A program made the position numbers and the translations under genes. A stretch of 64,000 nucleotides of DNA, taken from the NCBI RefSeq assembly GCF_000429165.1, contig NZ_AUBI01000017.1, positions 1 through 64,000 of the forward strand. Direction: 5' to 3'. Of this stretch, positions 36,721 to 46,082 are shown one piece after another; positions within the stretch are counted from its first letter, which is position 1; each line of letters starts with the position of its first letter. This stretch comes from Acetobacter nitrogenifigens DSM 23921 = NBRC 105050 (GTDB lineage: Bacteria > Pseudomonadota > Alphaproteobacteria > Acetobacterales > Acetobacteraceae). A model generated the notes under the pieces. That model had not been told where the DNA came from, made no database searches, and saw nothing but the letters and a program-made list of their open reading frames with translations.

Positions 36721-38922
36721 ATGCGCGATTATTCAACAAGCCGGAAAATACTTAATACCGGTTGTACGGCTGCATTTAGCGGTATTATCTGCTTAAATGT
36801 CATGACTTCTCCCTTGCTGGCGGAAACACGCGCAGCAAAAAAAATTTCGGAAAAACGCTTGTGCAGGACGACAGAATACTCAAATGGAAAGCTGACGACA
36901 CATCAGCTTCACGCCAGGCGGACCGAACTGGTAAGCGTGACGGCCAGACAGCAAAACGTCTCAGTCAGCGCATCAAAAATGTCTATACCTTTTCTGGAAA
37001 ACCCGCAGATCGTTTCCGTTGTATCCAGAAAACTTATGGACGATCAAAATGTTTTGCGCCTGTCTGATGCGTTGCGAAATGTGGCGGGCGTGTCCTACGC
37101 CGATAATTACGCATTGTATGACAGCATCCGCGTGCGCGGCCTCAGCACATCCGGAATGACTTATCTGGATGGCCTCAAGACAATTGATGCCCTTGCAATC
37201 AACGAAACCGTCGGATTGTCACGACTGGAAGTCGTAAAGGGACCAGCATCGGGGCTATTCGGCCAAGGCCCCTTGTCCGGACTGGTAAATATGGTCAGCA
37301 AGCGACCAGAATCGCGAAACTTCGAAACGTTCACCGCCAAGGGCGGCTCATGGTCCTACTATGAGGGGCGCGCGGACATGAACCGGAAGTTGACGTCAAA
37401 CGGCCTTGTAACTGCCCGGCTGAATACGCTCTATCGTAAGCAGGATTATTTTGTTCGAGCATCGGATATGGAGACACTGTATATAGCACCGTCCATTTCG
37501 GTTCGTCCGACAGAAAATACCGATTTCACTATGTTGTTTCGTTACAGCCGCGCAAGCGGGCACCCTTATACAGCCATTCCTGGCTACGGGACGGTGCTCC
37601 CTTCCCCTTGGGGAACGTTGCCCCGAGATTTTTCCATAAACGACGTCGACAACCCTGCTCAGCAGCGGCAGACCTTCGTTCATCTGGGATACATGCTGGA
37701 TCACCGATTCAACAACGCGATCGGCCTGCATCAGGGTTTTCGTTACATGGTCTATCGGCAGACTTATAATCGCTGGCTGTTCGCGGGCTCTTATACGCCC
37801 GATCTATCGAGTGTCAGCCGATATTATTACGGCCCCTACAACAACCACGGTCACGATATAAGAATTGACACCAACATTAATCTTCGCTTCCACACAGGCA
37901 AGTGGCTCTCTCATTACATGCTGATCGGCGTCGATTACGGGATCAACGGAACGAACTTGACGACCGGGTACGCGACGACGACGGCTCTTTCTCTCGTAAA
38001 TCCAGTTTATGGCGATGTGCCAGATATGCCTCCCGTCGCGAAAATATCAAAGGCACGGCAAGATCAATTCGGAACTTACATTCAGGATCACCTCAGACTC
38101 GGAAAACATGTGGCGGCGACGTTTGGAGTTCGGTGGGATCGTGCGACCGCCGGTCGGGGCGGAAACAATCCGCCAACGACGGCGTTTAGTCCGCACGCTG
38201 GCTTCACATGGAATTTTGCCGACCAGATGGCGTTCTACTTCAACTGGTCACGCGCCTTTCTCCCGACGACCTCTGTGGATTACAGGCAAAATATCCTCCC
38301 TCCACAAATTGGCGCTAATTATGAATTCGGTTTAAAAACACAAAGCCGCGACGGTTCTTTACGAGGAATGGCGACGTTATTTCAATTATCACGAACCAAT
38401 GTCGCAACGACAGACCCGGCTCACCCGTTGTATTCGATCGCGCAGGGAGAGCAGACCAGCAAGGGATTTGAACTCGAAGGTGAGTGGAGTATCCGGCCGA
38501 ACTGGAATGCGACAATAGCCTACACATATCTGGATACAAAGATCACAAAAGATAACAGGCTTCTGCTCAATGGAGGGTCTCTGTGGCTTGCTGGCGTGCC
38601 CCATCATATTTTCAATATCTGGACAAAATATACGTTGCCTGTCGGCGCACTTAAAGGCCTGGGATTTGGCGGCGGCGTGCATGTCGAGGGAGCCAGCCCC
38701 GCGGATAACTACACGCCGCGAGATCCCTATTACGGGCGGACTTATAAAACTTCGGCTTACGCCCTCATCAGCCTTGCATTGTACTACGAAAAGGGGGCGT
38801 GGAGCGCTCAACTCAATGTGCAAAACGCTGCTGACAAAAGATATTTTCCTTCGGCATCACTAACTCGAACCACCGTTGGCACGCCAAGGACGATCATGGG
38901 CGGCGTCACGCGCAATTTTTAA
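36721..38922 (+). CDS. TonB-dependent siderophore receptor
   Basis: 733 residues. A signal peptide ending A-E-T lies at about 35. The plug domain (about 90-220) starts with a P-Q-I-V-S-V-V-S-R-K-L-M stretch, has S-I-R-V-R-G-L-S-T-S-G and V-E-V-V-K-G-P-A-S-G-L-F-G-Q-G-P-L-S-G-L-V-N-M-V-S-K-R-P, the FhuA/siderophore-receptor type, and the barrel ends in a Phe as usual. Such receptors import ferric siderophores with TonB. The N-terminal region before the plug lacks an STN signalling domain. No ABC or FecI/R partner is adjacent. Confidence 0.93.
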   Translation: MRDYSTSRKILNTGCTAAFSGIICLNVMTSPLLAETRAAKKISEKRLCRTTEYSNGKLTTHQLHARRTELVSVTARQQNVSVSASKMSIPFLENPQIVSVVSRKLMDDQNVLRLSDALRNVAGVSYADNYALYDSIRVRGLSTSGMTYLDGLKTIDALAINETVGLSRLEVVKGPASGLFGQGPLSGLVNMVSKRPESRNFETFTAKGGSWSYYEGRADMNRKLTSNGLVTARLNTLYRKQDYFVRASDMETLYIAPSISVRPTENTDFTMLFRYSRASGHPYTAIPGYGTVLPSPWGTLPRDFSINDVDNPAQQRQTFVHLGYMLDHRFNNAIGLHQGFRYMVYRQTYNRWLFAGSYTPDLSSVSRYYYGPYNNHGHDIRIDTNINLRFHTGKWLSHYMLIGVDYGINGTNLTTGYATTTALSLVNPVYGDVPDMPPVAKISKARQDQFGTYIQDHLRLGKHVAATFGVRWDRATAGRGGNNPPTTAFSPHAGFTWNFADQMAFYFNWSRAFLPTTSVDYRQNILPPQIGANYEFGLKTQSRDGSLRGMATLFQLSRTNVATTDPAHPLYSIAQGEQTSKGFELEGEWSIRPNWNATIAYTYLDTKITKDNRLLLNGGSLWLAGVPHHIFNIWTKYTLPVGALKGLGFGGGVHVEGASPADNYTPRDPYYGRTYKTSAYALISLALYYEKGAWSAQLNVQNAADKRYFPSASLTRTTVGTPRTIMGGVTRNF

Positions 38923-39038
38923 CGGCGCGCCGAAGCGGGGATCTGCCTCGCAAGGGCGATGGCGGCCTTCCTCGAACGCCTTACATCCCCCTGCAAGGCG
39001 CTCCCATCTCTTCCGCAGATTTACGCCAATTGCCCAAG

Positions 39039-39932
39039 CTACCAAAGATACACAAATTTAATATAGTAGGCGTTTGTTTCCGGGACATTCCGTCCTTCCA
39101 CAGAATGCGAATATCTCGCGGTAAAAGAGTAGTGCTTTGAGATATTGAGCATGGCGCCCAGACCAAGCGCCGTCTCCCGGCCGTAGGAATCGTTTACGTA
39201 AGAATTTTGAGTGTTGTTATACGTGCCCGCGACGTTCTGCCAGTCAAACGCCAGAAACGGTTCAAAGAGTTTCGTCGCCTTCCAGCTGAACCGCAGGTTG
39301 GAGTAAAACACTACGCCGGGATAATAGCTGTCCTGCCCGCGAACGTGACGCGTTGAACTTGTAACGGCGCCCGCATCTCCGTCGAAGCTGAAATGCTTCC
39401 ATTCATAGTCAAAAATAAAACTCGATATATTCGACCAGTTATGTGACGCGAGCGAATATCGTGTGCCTGAAGGCGTCTGCATGAAGGTCTGAAATCCGAA
39501 CGTGCTGTGCGCGTTTGGCTTGAACCACGCGGCTGGCCCCACGATGGTGCCACCCAGTCCCCCGTAATTCGTTCCGTTGGCGAGCACGTAGCTTTCAGAC
39601 TGAATGACCTCGAAAGCGAAACCGACATGCGGAATTGCATCGAAGCTGCGGAAATGGACGTATTTTGTCAGCCCGGACCAAGTGTGGCTGCCCCCTTTTG
39701 CCTGACGCACGCCCTGTCCATTGTAGGTCGAGCCCGCGGCATTGCCGTCTCCATACTGAACCAGCACGTTGAACGGCGAAAAATCGACAGGCAAATCGTA
39801 TTCGTGTGGTCCGATAATGCCCAAGGTAATGTCCGAGGCCCGCGCGCCTGAACAAACGCTCAGGGTCAAGCCCGCCGCAAGCAGCGAAAACACGGAGAGA
39901 CGGCGAACATTCGCCCATTCTGTCACGCGCAT
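39039..39932 (-). CDS. outer-membrane MetA-pathway-like protein
   Basis: 297 residues with a signal peptide ending A-R-A-S and a mature beta-rich sequence with many Tyr/Trp/Phe alternations and a terminal Y-L-W. It resembles the Phenol_MetA_deg (PF13557) family of barrel-like proteins. It lies 84 bases downstream of gcd on the same strand, so it may be co-transcribed and could be a channel for sugar or sugar acid, but this is inference. The gap holds a hairpin 39957-39963/39980-39986. Confidence 0.7.
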   Translation of the reverse strand: MRVTEWANVRRLSVFSLLAAGLTLSVCSGARASDITLGIIGPHEYDLPVDFSPFNVLVQYGDGNAAGSTYNGQGVRQAKGGSHTWSGLTKYVHFRSFDAIPHVGFAFEVIQSESYVLANGTNYGGLGGTIVGPAAWFKPNAHSTFGFQTFMQTPSGTRYSLASHNWSNISSFIFDYEWKHFSFDGDAGAVTSSTRHVRGQDSYYPGVVFYSNLRFSWKATKLFEPFLAFDWQNVAGTYNNTQNSYVNDSYGRETALGLGAMLNISKHYSFTARYSHSVEGRNVPETNAYYIKFVYLW

Positions 39933-40016
39933 GATGTTATTTCCGTCAGATCAGGGGGAGCGTCCGCTTAACCCTGCGAACGCTCCGTTGAAGTCGAAGA
40001 CTGTGATCGTTGCCGA

Positions 40017-42473
40017 TCAGTGCGCCTCAGCGTCCTGCTGACCGTCCAGAGCATAGGCGATGATGTAATCACCGCTTCTCGTGGCCAGACCGCCGTGACC
40101 GCCAGCAGCAATCAGGACGTACTGCTTGCCGTTGACTTCGTAGGACATCGGCGTCGCCTGTCCACCCGCAGGCAGGCGGTCACTCCAGATAACCTCGCCA
40201 GTCTTCAGGTCGAACGCACGGAGATAATCGTCCGCCGTGGCCCCCATGAACACCACGCCGCCTTTGGTGACGATGTTGCCGCCGATATTATACATCCCGG
40301 TCGGCAACGGCAGGTTGGTGTGCGTGCGGAACGGGCCTGTGTCGCGCGTCGTTCCAACCGGGTGCTGCCACACGATCTTTTTGGTGACCAGATCGATCGC
40401 CGTGAGCGTGCCCCATACAGGCCCCTTGCAAGGAATCTGCAGCGGGTTCAGCCAGGGATTGGTGTAGGCGATATAGGGCGTGCCGTAATCCGGAGAGACT
40501 GAAAGCGCGTCGCCCTTGGCGGTAGGTTCCTCACCGTTGCCGGTCCACTTCGGCAGAACGCCGGGATCTTCCAGAGTCCGCCGGTGGTCCAGCTTGATGC
40601 GGAACGGCAGATAGCTCGCATTCGCCAGCATGATCTTGCGCTGCGGATCAATCGTGATCCCCTGCCAGTCCACAATGCCGTAGAACGCCGGATAGACGAT
40701 GGTGGTCTTCCCGACATGCGGCGGCGTGAACTGTCCATCATAGGCCGACTGCCGGAACTGGATACGGCACACCATCTGGTCAAGCAGCGTGGCGCCCCAC
40801 ATATCCGTCTCTTTGAGATCGGGAGGCGTCAGCGACGGCATGGCCGCCGGGAAAGGCTGCGTCGGAGAAATGCGGTCGTCCCCAGCGACGCCTGCAGTCG
40901 GAACTGCACGCTCTTCCACCGGGTAGCCCGGCACCGGCACGCCCGTACGGCGATCAAGAACAAAGAACTCGCCCCGCTTGGTGCTCTGAACCAGCGCCGG
41001 TACGATCTTGCCGCTGGAGTCGGGCAGATCGACCATCGACGGCCCGGAGGGAATGTCCATATCCCAAAGATCGTGATGTACGGTCTGATACGTCCAGCGC
41101 CGCTCGCCGGTTTCGATATCGAGCGCTATGGTCGCTGAAGACGTTGCGTCGTCGAACGGGCGCCGTGAACCGCCCCAGTTGTCGGGCGGAGAGTTGCCCG
41201 TAGGAACATAAACGAGGCCAAGATTCGTATCAGCGGTATAAACGCCCCACCCGTTCGGCGTGTCGCGCGTCAGAACGTCATCCGGGCCGGGCTTGAACGT
41301 TTCCGGGTTATGCCCTGCGTCCCACACCCATGCGATCTCGCCCGTCGTCGCGTCAAACGCGCGCACTGCGCCGGACGGTTCGAAATTCGCCTGATTATCG
41401 AAAACCCAGCCGCCCGTGATCACGCGGTTTTTCGCCACCAGCGGCGGCGACGTCACGAAGTGAAAACCATGCGGCACATGACCGAGATATTGACGCAGCG
41501 AGATGAATCCATGATCACCGAAATCGTCGCAGGGTTTGCCCGTTTCCGCATCCAGCGCGACCATCCGCACGTCCGCAACCGGCGAGTAGATGCGCGTGCG
41601 GCAACCGGTCTGGATCTCGTCCGGAATCCGGTAATAGGAAACGCCACGGCAGGCGAGATAGACGTTCTTCGCCAGATCGGCTTCCGCAGGATGCGGATCG
41701 AACTTCCATTTTATCTTGCCTGTGGCTGCGTCCATAGCAATCACCTGGCTATGGGGCGTGCACATGTACAGCGTGTTGTCGACCTTGATCGGGGTCAGTT
41801 CCAGATTGAACTCATGCCCCTGATCCGGCCCGGCGACCGTCCCCTCGCCTGTCTGCTGCGTGTCCCCTGTCCGGGTAATCCACGCGCGCTTCAGATGCGA
41901 CACGTTCTTCGTCGTGATCTGATCCAGAGGCGAATACCGATCGCCGCCAACAGTACGGCCGTAAGCCTGCCAATCCGCAGCAGGCATCTCCGGCGAGCCG
42001 GTGTCCGGCTGCCCCTGCGCGGCCATACGATCAGAAGGAACGGAGCCGTTGATCGAATAGGACGTAAAGCAGCTGACGACCAGCGCGGCTACGCTGACCC
42101 CCATTGCGCCCAGAACTTCCCGTTTGTCGGAAAGCCAGTTGTTGGAAAGCCTCCAGACCCACGGGAGAAGCAGCCACGCGCCCACGGCGATCAGCGTTAG
42201 CAGGCGGACTTCCAGTCCCCAGATGTCGAAACCGACCTCAAAAAGTGACCAAAGCGTCGCGAAAAGCAGCAGCCCCGCATAGATGCGCAGTGCTACGCGG
42301 GGCGTTTTAAGGCCGGTGGCAGCCACCGCCAGAAAAACGCCGCCAGCCGCAATGTAAAACCACGACCCGCCAAGAAGCAGGAGTTGAGCTCCGCCAAAGA
42401 AAAGAAAGAGCCCTATGGCTCCGACAAGAAGCGTTGTTATTATAGACAACATTCTTGAGATTCTTGTCTGCAT
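40017..42473 (-). CDS. gcd: membrane PQQ-dependent glucose dehydrogenase
   Basis: 818 residues. Five membrane segments fill residues 1-145, then an eight-bladed PQQ propeller follows. Aligned by eye with the E. coli enzyme, it keeps the P-D-N-W-G-G catalytic Asp motif, V-H-H-D-L-W-D-M-D, D-M-W-G-A-T and A-G-G-Q-A-T-P-M-S-Y-E-V-N-G-K-Q-Y-V near the C-terminus. It oxidises aldoses in the periplasm and reduces ubiquinone. The same architecture occurs in quinate and polyol dehydrogenases, so the exact substrate is not proven, but the overall similarity is to glucose dehydrogenase. PQQ biosynthesis is outside the window. Confidence 0.9.
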   Translation of the reverse strand: MQTRISRMLSIITTLLVGAIGLFLFFGGAQLLLLGGSWFYIAAGGVFLAVAATGLKTPRVALRIYAGLLLFATLWSLFEVGFDIWGLEVRLLTLIAVGAWLLLPWVWRLSNNWLSDKREVLGAMGVSVAALVVSCFTSYSINGSVPSDRMAAQGQPDTGSPEMPAADWQAYGRTVGGDRYSPLDQITTKNVSHLKRAWITRTGDTQQTGEGTVAGPDQGHEFNLELTPIKVDNTLYMCTPHSQVIAMDAATGKIKWKFDPHPAEADLAKNVYLACRGVSYYRIPDEIQTGCRTRIYSPVADVRMVALDAETGKPCDDFGDHGFISLRQYLGHVPHGFHFVTSPPLVAKNRVITGGWVFDNQANFEPSGAVRAFDATTGEIAWVWDAGHNPETFKPGPDDVLTRDTPNGWGVYTADTNLGLVYVPTGNSPPDNWGGSRRPFDDATSSATIALDIETGERRWTYQTVHHDLWDMDIPSGPSMVDLPDSSGKIVPALVQSTKRGEFFVLDRRTGVPVPGYPVEERAVPTAGVAGDDRISPTQPFPAAMPSLTPPDLKETDMWGATLLDQMVCRIQFRQSAYDGQFTPPHVGKTTIVYPAFYGIVDWQGITIDPQRKIMLANASYLPFRIKLDHRRTLEDPGVLPKWTGNGEEPTAKGDALSVSPDYGTPYIAYTNPWLNPLQIPCKGPVWGTLTAIDLVTKKIVWQHPVGTTRDTGPFRTHTNLPLPTGMYNIGGNIVTKGGVVFMGATADDYLRAFDLKTGEVIWSDRLPAGGQATPMSYEVNGKQYVLIAAGGHGGLATRSGDYIIAYALDGQQDAEAH

Positions 42474-43157
42474 GTTTCACGTCTTTCCCAGCTCTTCCAT
42501 GGCGGCGCCGCCGGTGGGTTAGTCCCACCTGACGGCCGCCGCCAAAGCTGAGAAGTGTCTCGCCACATCCGACATAATTCCGGCCAGCGATTAAGCTGCG
42601 AGATCACGGCAACTTGTATTGCGTTGACCAAAGTGTGTCAGAGGTGAGACAGTTTGCCTCTGGAGGTGTTCGATCTGCTAATGCAGCGTGATCGGGACAT
42701 ATCGGGGGGCCTTACCGCTGGCGGATACAACGTGCGAGAAAATAGCGGCCTATACTGCGCACAAATACGAACGTTTCTATTTTTACTCAAGATATTGAAT
42801 AGGCTATATTTTTACCAGAATGACTAATGTAGAAATTGGTATTTTATTATTTCTTTTTTAGGCCAATTTTAGAAATTCAACATGACAACGGAAAATAACA
42901 CTGTGCTATCGCCATTCCAGGATATCTGGGCTAAAAGCAGGCATTCCCTTCTGGTAAGGGTCATATGACGGTCTTGCATCGACGCCTCACAGTTCAGAGC
43001 TTACTCACCCGACGCCGGTCAGTAAAAGCGTGGCCTAATGTGTTGCTTCCTTAAAACTAAACTAGACCGCGTCCCGTGGTCCGGCGCACTTTCGAAAAAA
43101 TCGGAAAGTCTCCCGATTTGATCGTAATCAGCTGTTTTATCTGAGGATTTATTCCCG
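42474..43157. other. intergenic region gcd / radical-SAM
   Basis: 684 bases separating divergent genes. The middle (about 42760-42890) is AT-rich. A stem AAATCGG/CCGATTT (43098-43104 with 43113-43119) lies in the leader of the radical-SAM gene; no T run follows. A 28-codon frame at 42882-42968 has no ribosome site. Promoters of both neighbours should be here. Confidence 0.5.
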
Positions 43158-44759
43158 ATGACCGACAGCTGCAAGATCCTCATGGTCTTTCCACTTTTTA
43201 ATTCAGGTTCGTTTTGGAACTACAAGGAGGCCTGTGACCTGACTGGCGCGCGTTACCCTGCGGCGCCTCTGGGTCTGATAACCGTGGCGGCGCTGTTGCC
43301 GAATAACTGGGATGTCAGACTGATCAACCGCAATACGGAACTTCTGACAGAAGAGGATTTCGCATGGGCTGATATGGTGATGACGGGGGGCATGCTTCCG
43401 CAAAGAATCGATGCCCTACACATCATCGACATATGCCGCGCCAAAGGTAAGCCCGTGGTGATCGGTGGCCCTGATGTCACCTCAAGCCCGGATATCTATA
43501 AAGCTGCTGATTTTCAGGTTCTCGGCGAAGCTGAAGAAATCATGGTTAATTTCATTTCTGCCTGGCGTAACGGCGTCACGCAGGGTGTTTTTGTAGCGCC
43601 CATGGGAAAAACGGATGTCACGAAAAGTCCACTGCCACGCTTTGATCTGCTGAATCTGGATCATTACCTGCATGTTGGGATTCAATTCTCACGGGGATGT
43701 CCGTTCAGTTGTGAATTCTGCGATATCATTGAACTATATGGCCGCGTGCCGCGCACCAAGACGACCGGACAGGTTATGGCTGAGCTGGACGCGCTTTACG
43801 CTCTTGGTTATCGCGGACACGTCGATTTTGTTGACGACAATCTGATCGGCAACAAGAAAGCGCTTAGAAAATTTCTACCCGACCTGAAGCGTTGGCAGAG
43901 CGAAAAAAGCTTCCCGTTCGAGTTTTCGACCGAAGCGTCGATCAATCTTGCTGACGATGCCGAGTTACTCAACGATCTTGCTGACTGCAATTTTTTTGCC
44001 GTGTTCGTGGGTATTGAAAGCCCGGACACCGACACGCTCGTCATGACGCAAAAAAAGCAGAACACCCGCCGAAGTCTGCAACAAAGCATCGAGACCATTC
44101 ATGGCGCCGGAATTTTCGTCAATGCCGGCTTTATTGTAGGTTTCGACAGTGAGAAAGGTAGTGTCGCTCCCGGCATGATCGAGTGTATCGAAGACACGTC
44201 GATCCCCGTGTGCATGGTGGGCTTGCTTTATGCTCTGCCAACGACACAACTTACACGCCGACTGCTGGCAGAAGGGCGTCTCTTTCTGGACGATGGTCAG
44301 ACGCAGTCCGGCGACCAGTGCACCGCCGGGCTGAATTTCGAGACAAGCCGCCCACGTCGGGATGTGCTTGATGACTACAGGATTGTGCTCAGGACAATCT
44401 ATGAGCCGACCGCTTACTTCGATCGTGTGCGCCGATTGGGTCGTATGCTCAAGCGCAAACGGACGCATCGAATGATAAAGGGCGATCTTCGTAGCTTCAT
44501 CCGGCTACTTTTCCGTATTCATCGTGCCGGTCCTGGAACGGCATGGCAATTCTGGCGCATGCTTTTGGATTGCGCCGTGCATAATCCAAAAGCGTTGCCA
44601 TATGTAGTCATGACAAGTGCGCTCTACCTGCATCTTGGTCCGTTTGCTCGGCAGGTCGTTAGAGAGATCGATCAGGAAATCTTCAACATCGAGCAGGGGC
44701 ACTGGCAAAAACCAAGACTTCAGAAGGCGCGTGCCGAAGATGGACTTCAGCTCGCCTAG
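43158..44759 (+). CDS. B12-binding radical-SAM protein (HpnP-like)
   Basis: 533 residues. The N-terminal B12-binding-type domain (about 1-150) is followed by a radical-SAM domain with the cluster motif C181-x3-C185-x2-C188 in R-G-C-P-F-S-C-E-F-C-D-I, then F-V-D-D-N-L-I-G-N and F-V-G-I-E-S. The C-terminal region matches the DUF4070-type tail. By memory it resembles hopanoid C-2 methylase HpnP, typical of Acetobacteraceae, but unmethylating relatives exist and the substrate should be taken as unproven. GAGG lies about 12 bases before ATG. Confidence 0.85.
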   Translation: MTDSCKILMVFPLFNSGSFWNYKEACDLTGARYPAAPLGLITVAALLPNNWDVRLINRNTELLTEEDFAWADMVMTGGMLPQRIDALHIIDICRAKGKPVVIGGPDVTSSPDIYKAADFQVLGEAEEIMVNFISAWRNGVTQGVFVAPMGKTDVTKSPLPRFDLLNLDHYLHVGIQFSRGCPFSCEFCDIIELYGRVPRTKTTGQVMAELDALYALGYRGHVDFVDDNLIGNKKALRKFLPDLKRWQSEKSFPFEFSTEASINLADDAELLNDLADCNFFAVFVGIESPDTDTLVMTQKKQNTRRSLQQSIETIHGAGIFVNAGFIVGFDSEKGSVAPGMIECIEDTSIPVCMVGLLYALPTTQLTRRLLAEGRLFLDDGQTQSGDQCTAGLNFETSRPRRDVLDDYRIVLRTIYEPTAYFDRVRRLGRMLKRKRTHRMIKGDLRSFIRLLFRIHRAGPGTAWQFWRMLLDCAVHNPKALPYVVMTSALYLHLGPFARQVVREIDQEIFNIEQGHWQKPRLQKARAEDGLQLA

Positions 44760-44944
44760 ACACACTGTGGATTTTTGTCTTTTAGAAAGTTTTATTCGAA
44801 CGCCGCAGACTGAATCGATATCAGAGTGTCTATCTCCGGTGAACCCATTCAGGAACAGGTCCCGTCTCGCCTTCCCGTTGCCCGGTCAAGATGCCGTATT
44901 TGCGGTGTGGAGTAGTTGCTAACAATCGTCGTTTTTTAAAAACA

Positions 44945-44985
44945 TCGGAAATGTGCCCAGATTCAAATCCACAGCACATTTCCGA
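44945..44985 (-). terminator. terminator of the glycosyltransferase operon
   Basis: A 12-bp perfect stem (44945-44956 with 44974-44985), loop 17. Read on the minus strand it is followed by a T-rich run, as expected for an intrinsic terminator. It lies just after the stop at 44994. Confidence 0.75.
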
Positions 44986-44993
44986 AGCAAGAT

Positions 44994-46034
44994 TTACGGC
45001 AAAAAACCACCTTTATTCAAAATATCCAGCGCTTCGCGAATACGATGGCCATACGTGTGCTCCGACATCGTACGTGCCTGCGCCTTCTTCGTCGTTTCCA
45101 GTCGCAACGCGCCGTTCTCGAGGTAGACGTCGAGCAGTCGATCGAAATCTCTCTTGTTGGAGAAGGACGGGATTTCGTCTTTCGTGTAGTATCGACGGAT
45201 TTCGTAGGTATCTTCGTGAAATATCTGCATCGCTCCTGCTGCGGCAGCCTCGTAGGTCCGCGGGCCGGGCGTCGACGGCGAAATCATAAAGCGTTTGTTT
45301 TCGAAGCTCAGGCTCCGACCGAGGTTCAGAACGATCTTGGAGTGTTGGTAGAACTGCACCAACTGCTCTTTCTCCAACCGCGCATCTGAAAAGCCAACGC
45401 CCAGTTCGCCCCAGCCCGGCCCGACGATCTTGATGTTCAGATTACGCAGCGTCGGCAGCAATCCACGCACGATATCCTTGCGGTTCGTGAACGCCACGCC
45501 GCAGAAGAGCACGTCGATCGTGCGCTCGGTTGTTTCGTTAATCGGCCGATAATGCAGCTTCGGGCACGCCGCGAGCGGAAGGTGCCAGACGTTTGGACGC
45601 GTGTAAAAATTTGATCCCCAACGTTCACAGGAAAAGACGACATCGAATTCGTCCGTGATACGGTAGGACGCGTCCTGCTCATAGGGATCTTCAGTCGCCC
45701 AGAAGACCGTCGCAGCGCCGACCTTGCGCGCCTCTCGGCAAACCTCGCCGAAATAGGTGCTCTCCGGGAGGTAAGACCCGATGGCGAAAACGATTGTCGG
45801 CCGCAAATACTGAATAGAGGCTGCTGCCCCGTTGATGTTCGCGGCGATGACGTTCTCTTCGCCAAAGACCTCGGCCCAGCCGGCCATGATGGATTCGCGT
45901 ATCTGCGCGTTGGCCTGGGATTCAAAGCGCCCGCCGCTACAGATCAGAACCTTGCCCGAGTACTTTTCTGTCTTTTCAGCGTTTTTGGCCATGCCGCTCT
46001 TCCAGTCCGGGGTGCGAGAAATGTTCATACACAA
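44994..46034 (-). CDS. CgeB-like glycosyltransferase
   Basis: 346 residues. The sequence has no signal peptide and looks like the CgeB/DUF3880-type GT-B group: F-W-A-T-E-D-P-Y in the N-domain, then I-D-V-L-F-C-G-V-A-F-T-N-R-K and the R-T-Y-E-A-A-A-A-G-A-M-Q-I nucleotide-sugar motif. The 1116-residue gene in the same operon has a domain of the same type (F-W-A-F-E-D-P-F). Last gene of the three-gene operon. Acceptor and sugar unknown. Confidence 0.85.
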   Translation of the reverse strand: MCMNISRTPDWKSGMAKNAEKTEKYSGKVLICSGGRFESQANAQIRESIMAGWAEVFGEENVIAANINGAAASIQYLRPTIVFAIGSYLPESTYFGEVCREARKVGAATVFWATEDPYEQDASYRITDEFDVVFSCERWGSNFYTRPNVWHLPLAACPKLHYRPINETTERTIDVLFCGVAFTNRKDIVRGLLPTLRNLNIKIVGPGWGELGVGFSDARLEKEQLVQFYQHSKIVLNLGRSLSFENKRFMISPSTPGPRTYEAAAAGAMQIFHEDTYEIRRYYTKDEIPSFSNKRDFDRLLDVYLENGALRLETTKKAQARTMSEHTYGHRIREALDILNKGGFLP

Positions 46035-46082
46035 CTAGGGAGAACTCTCCCAGCGGGCGTGTCCCGCAAACGACGCATTCCG

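Noticed and set aside
42882-42968. 28-codon frame starting MTTENNTV
   Set aside because: It has no ribosome site and lies in an AT-rich region; too short to support.
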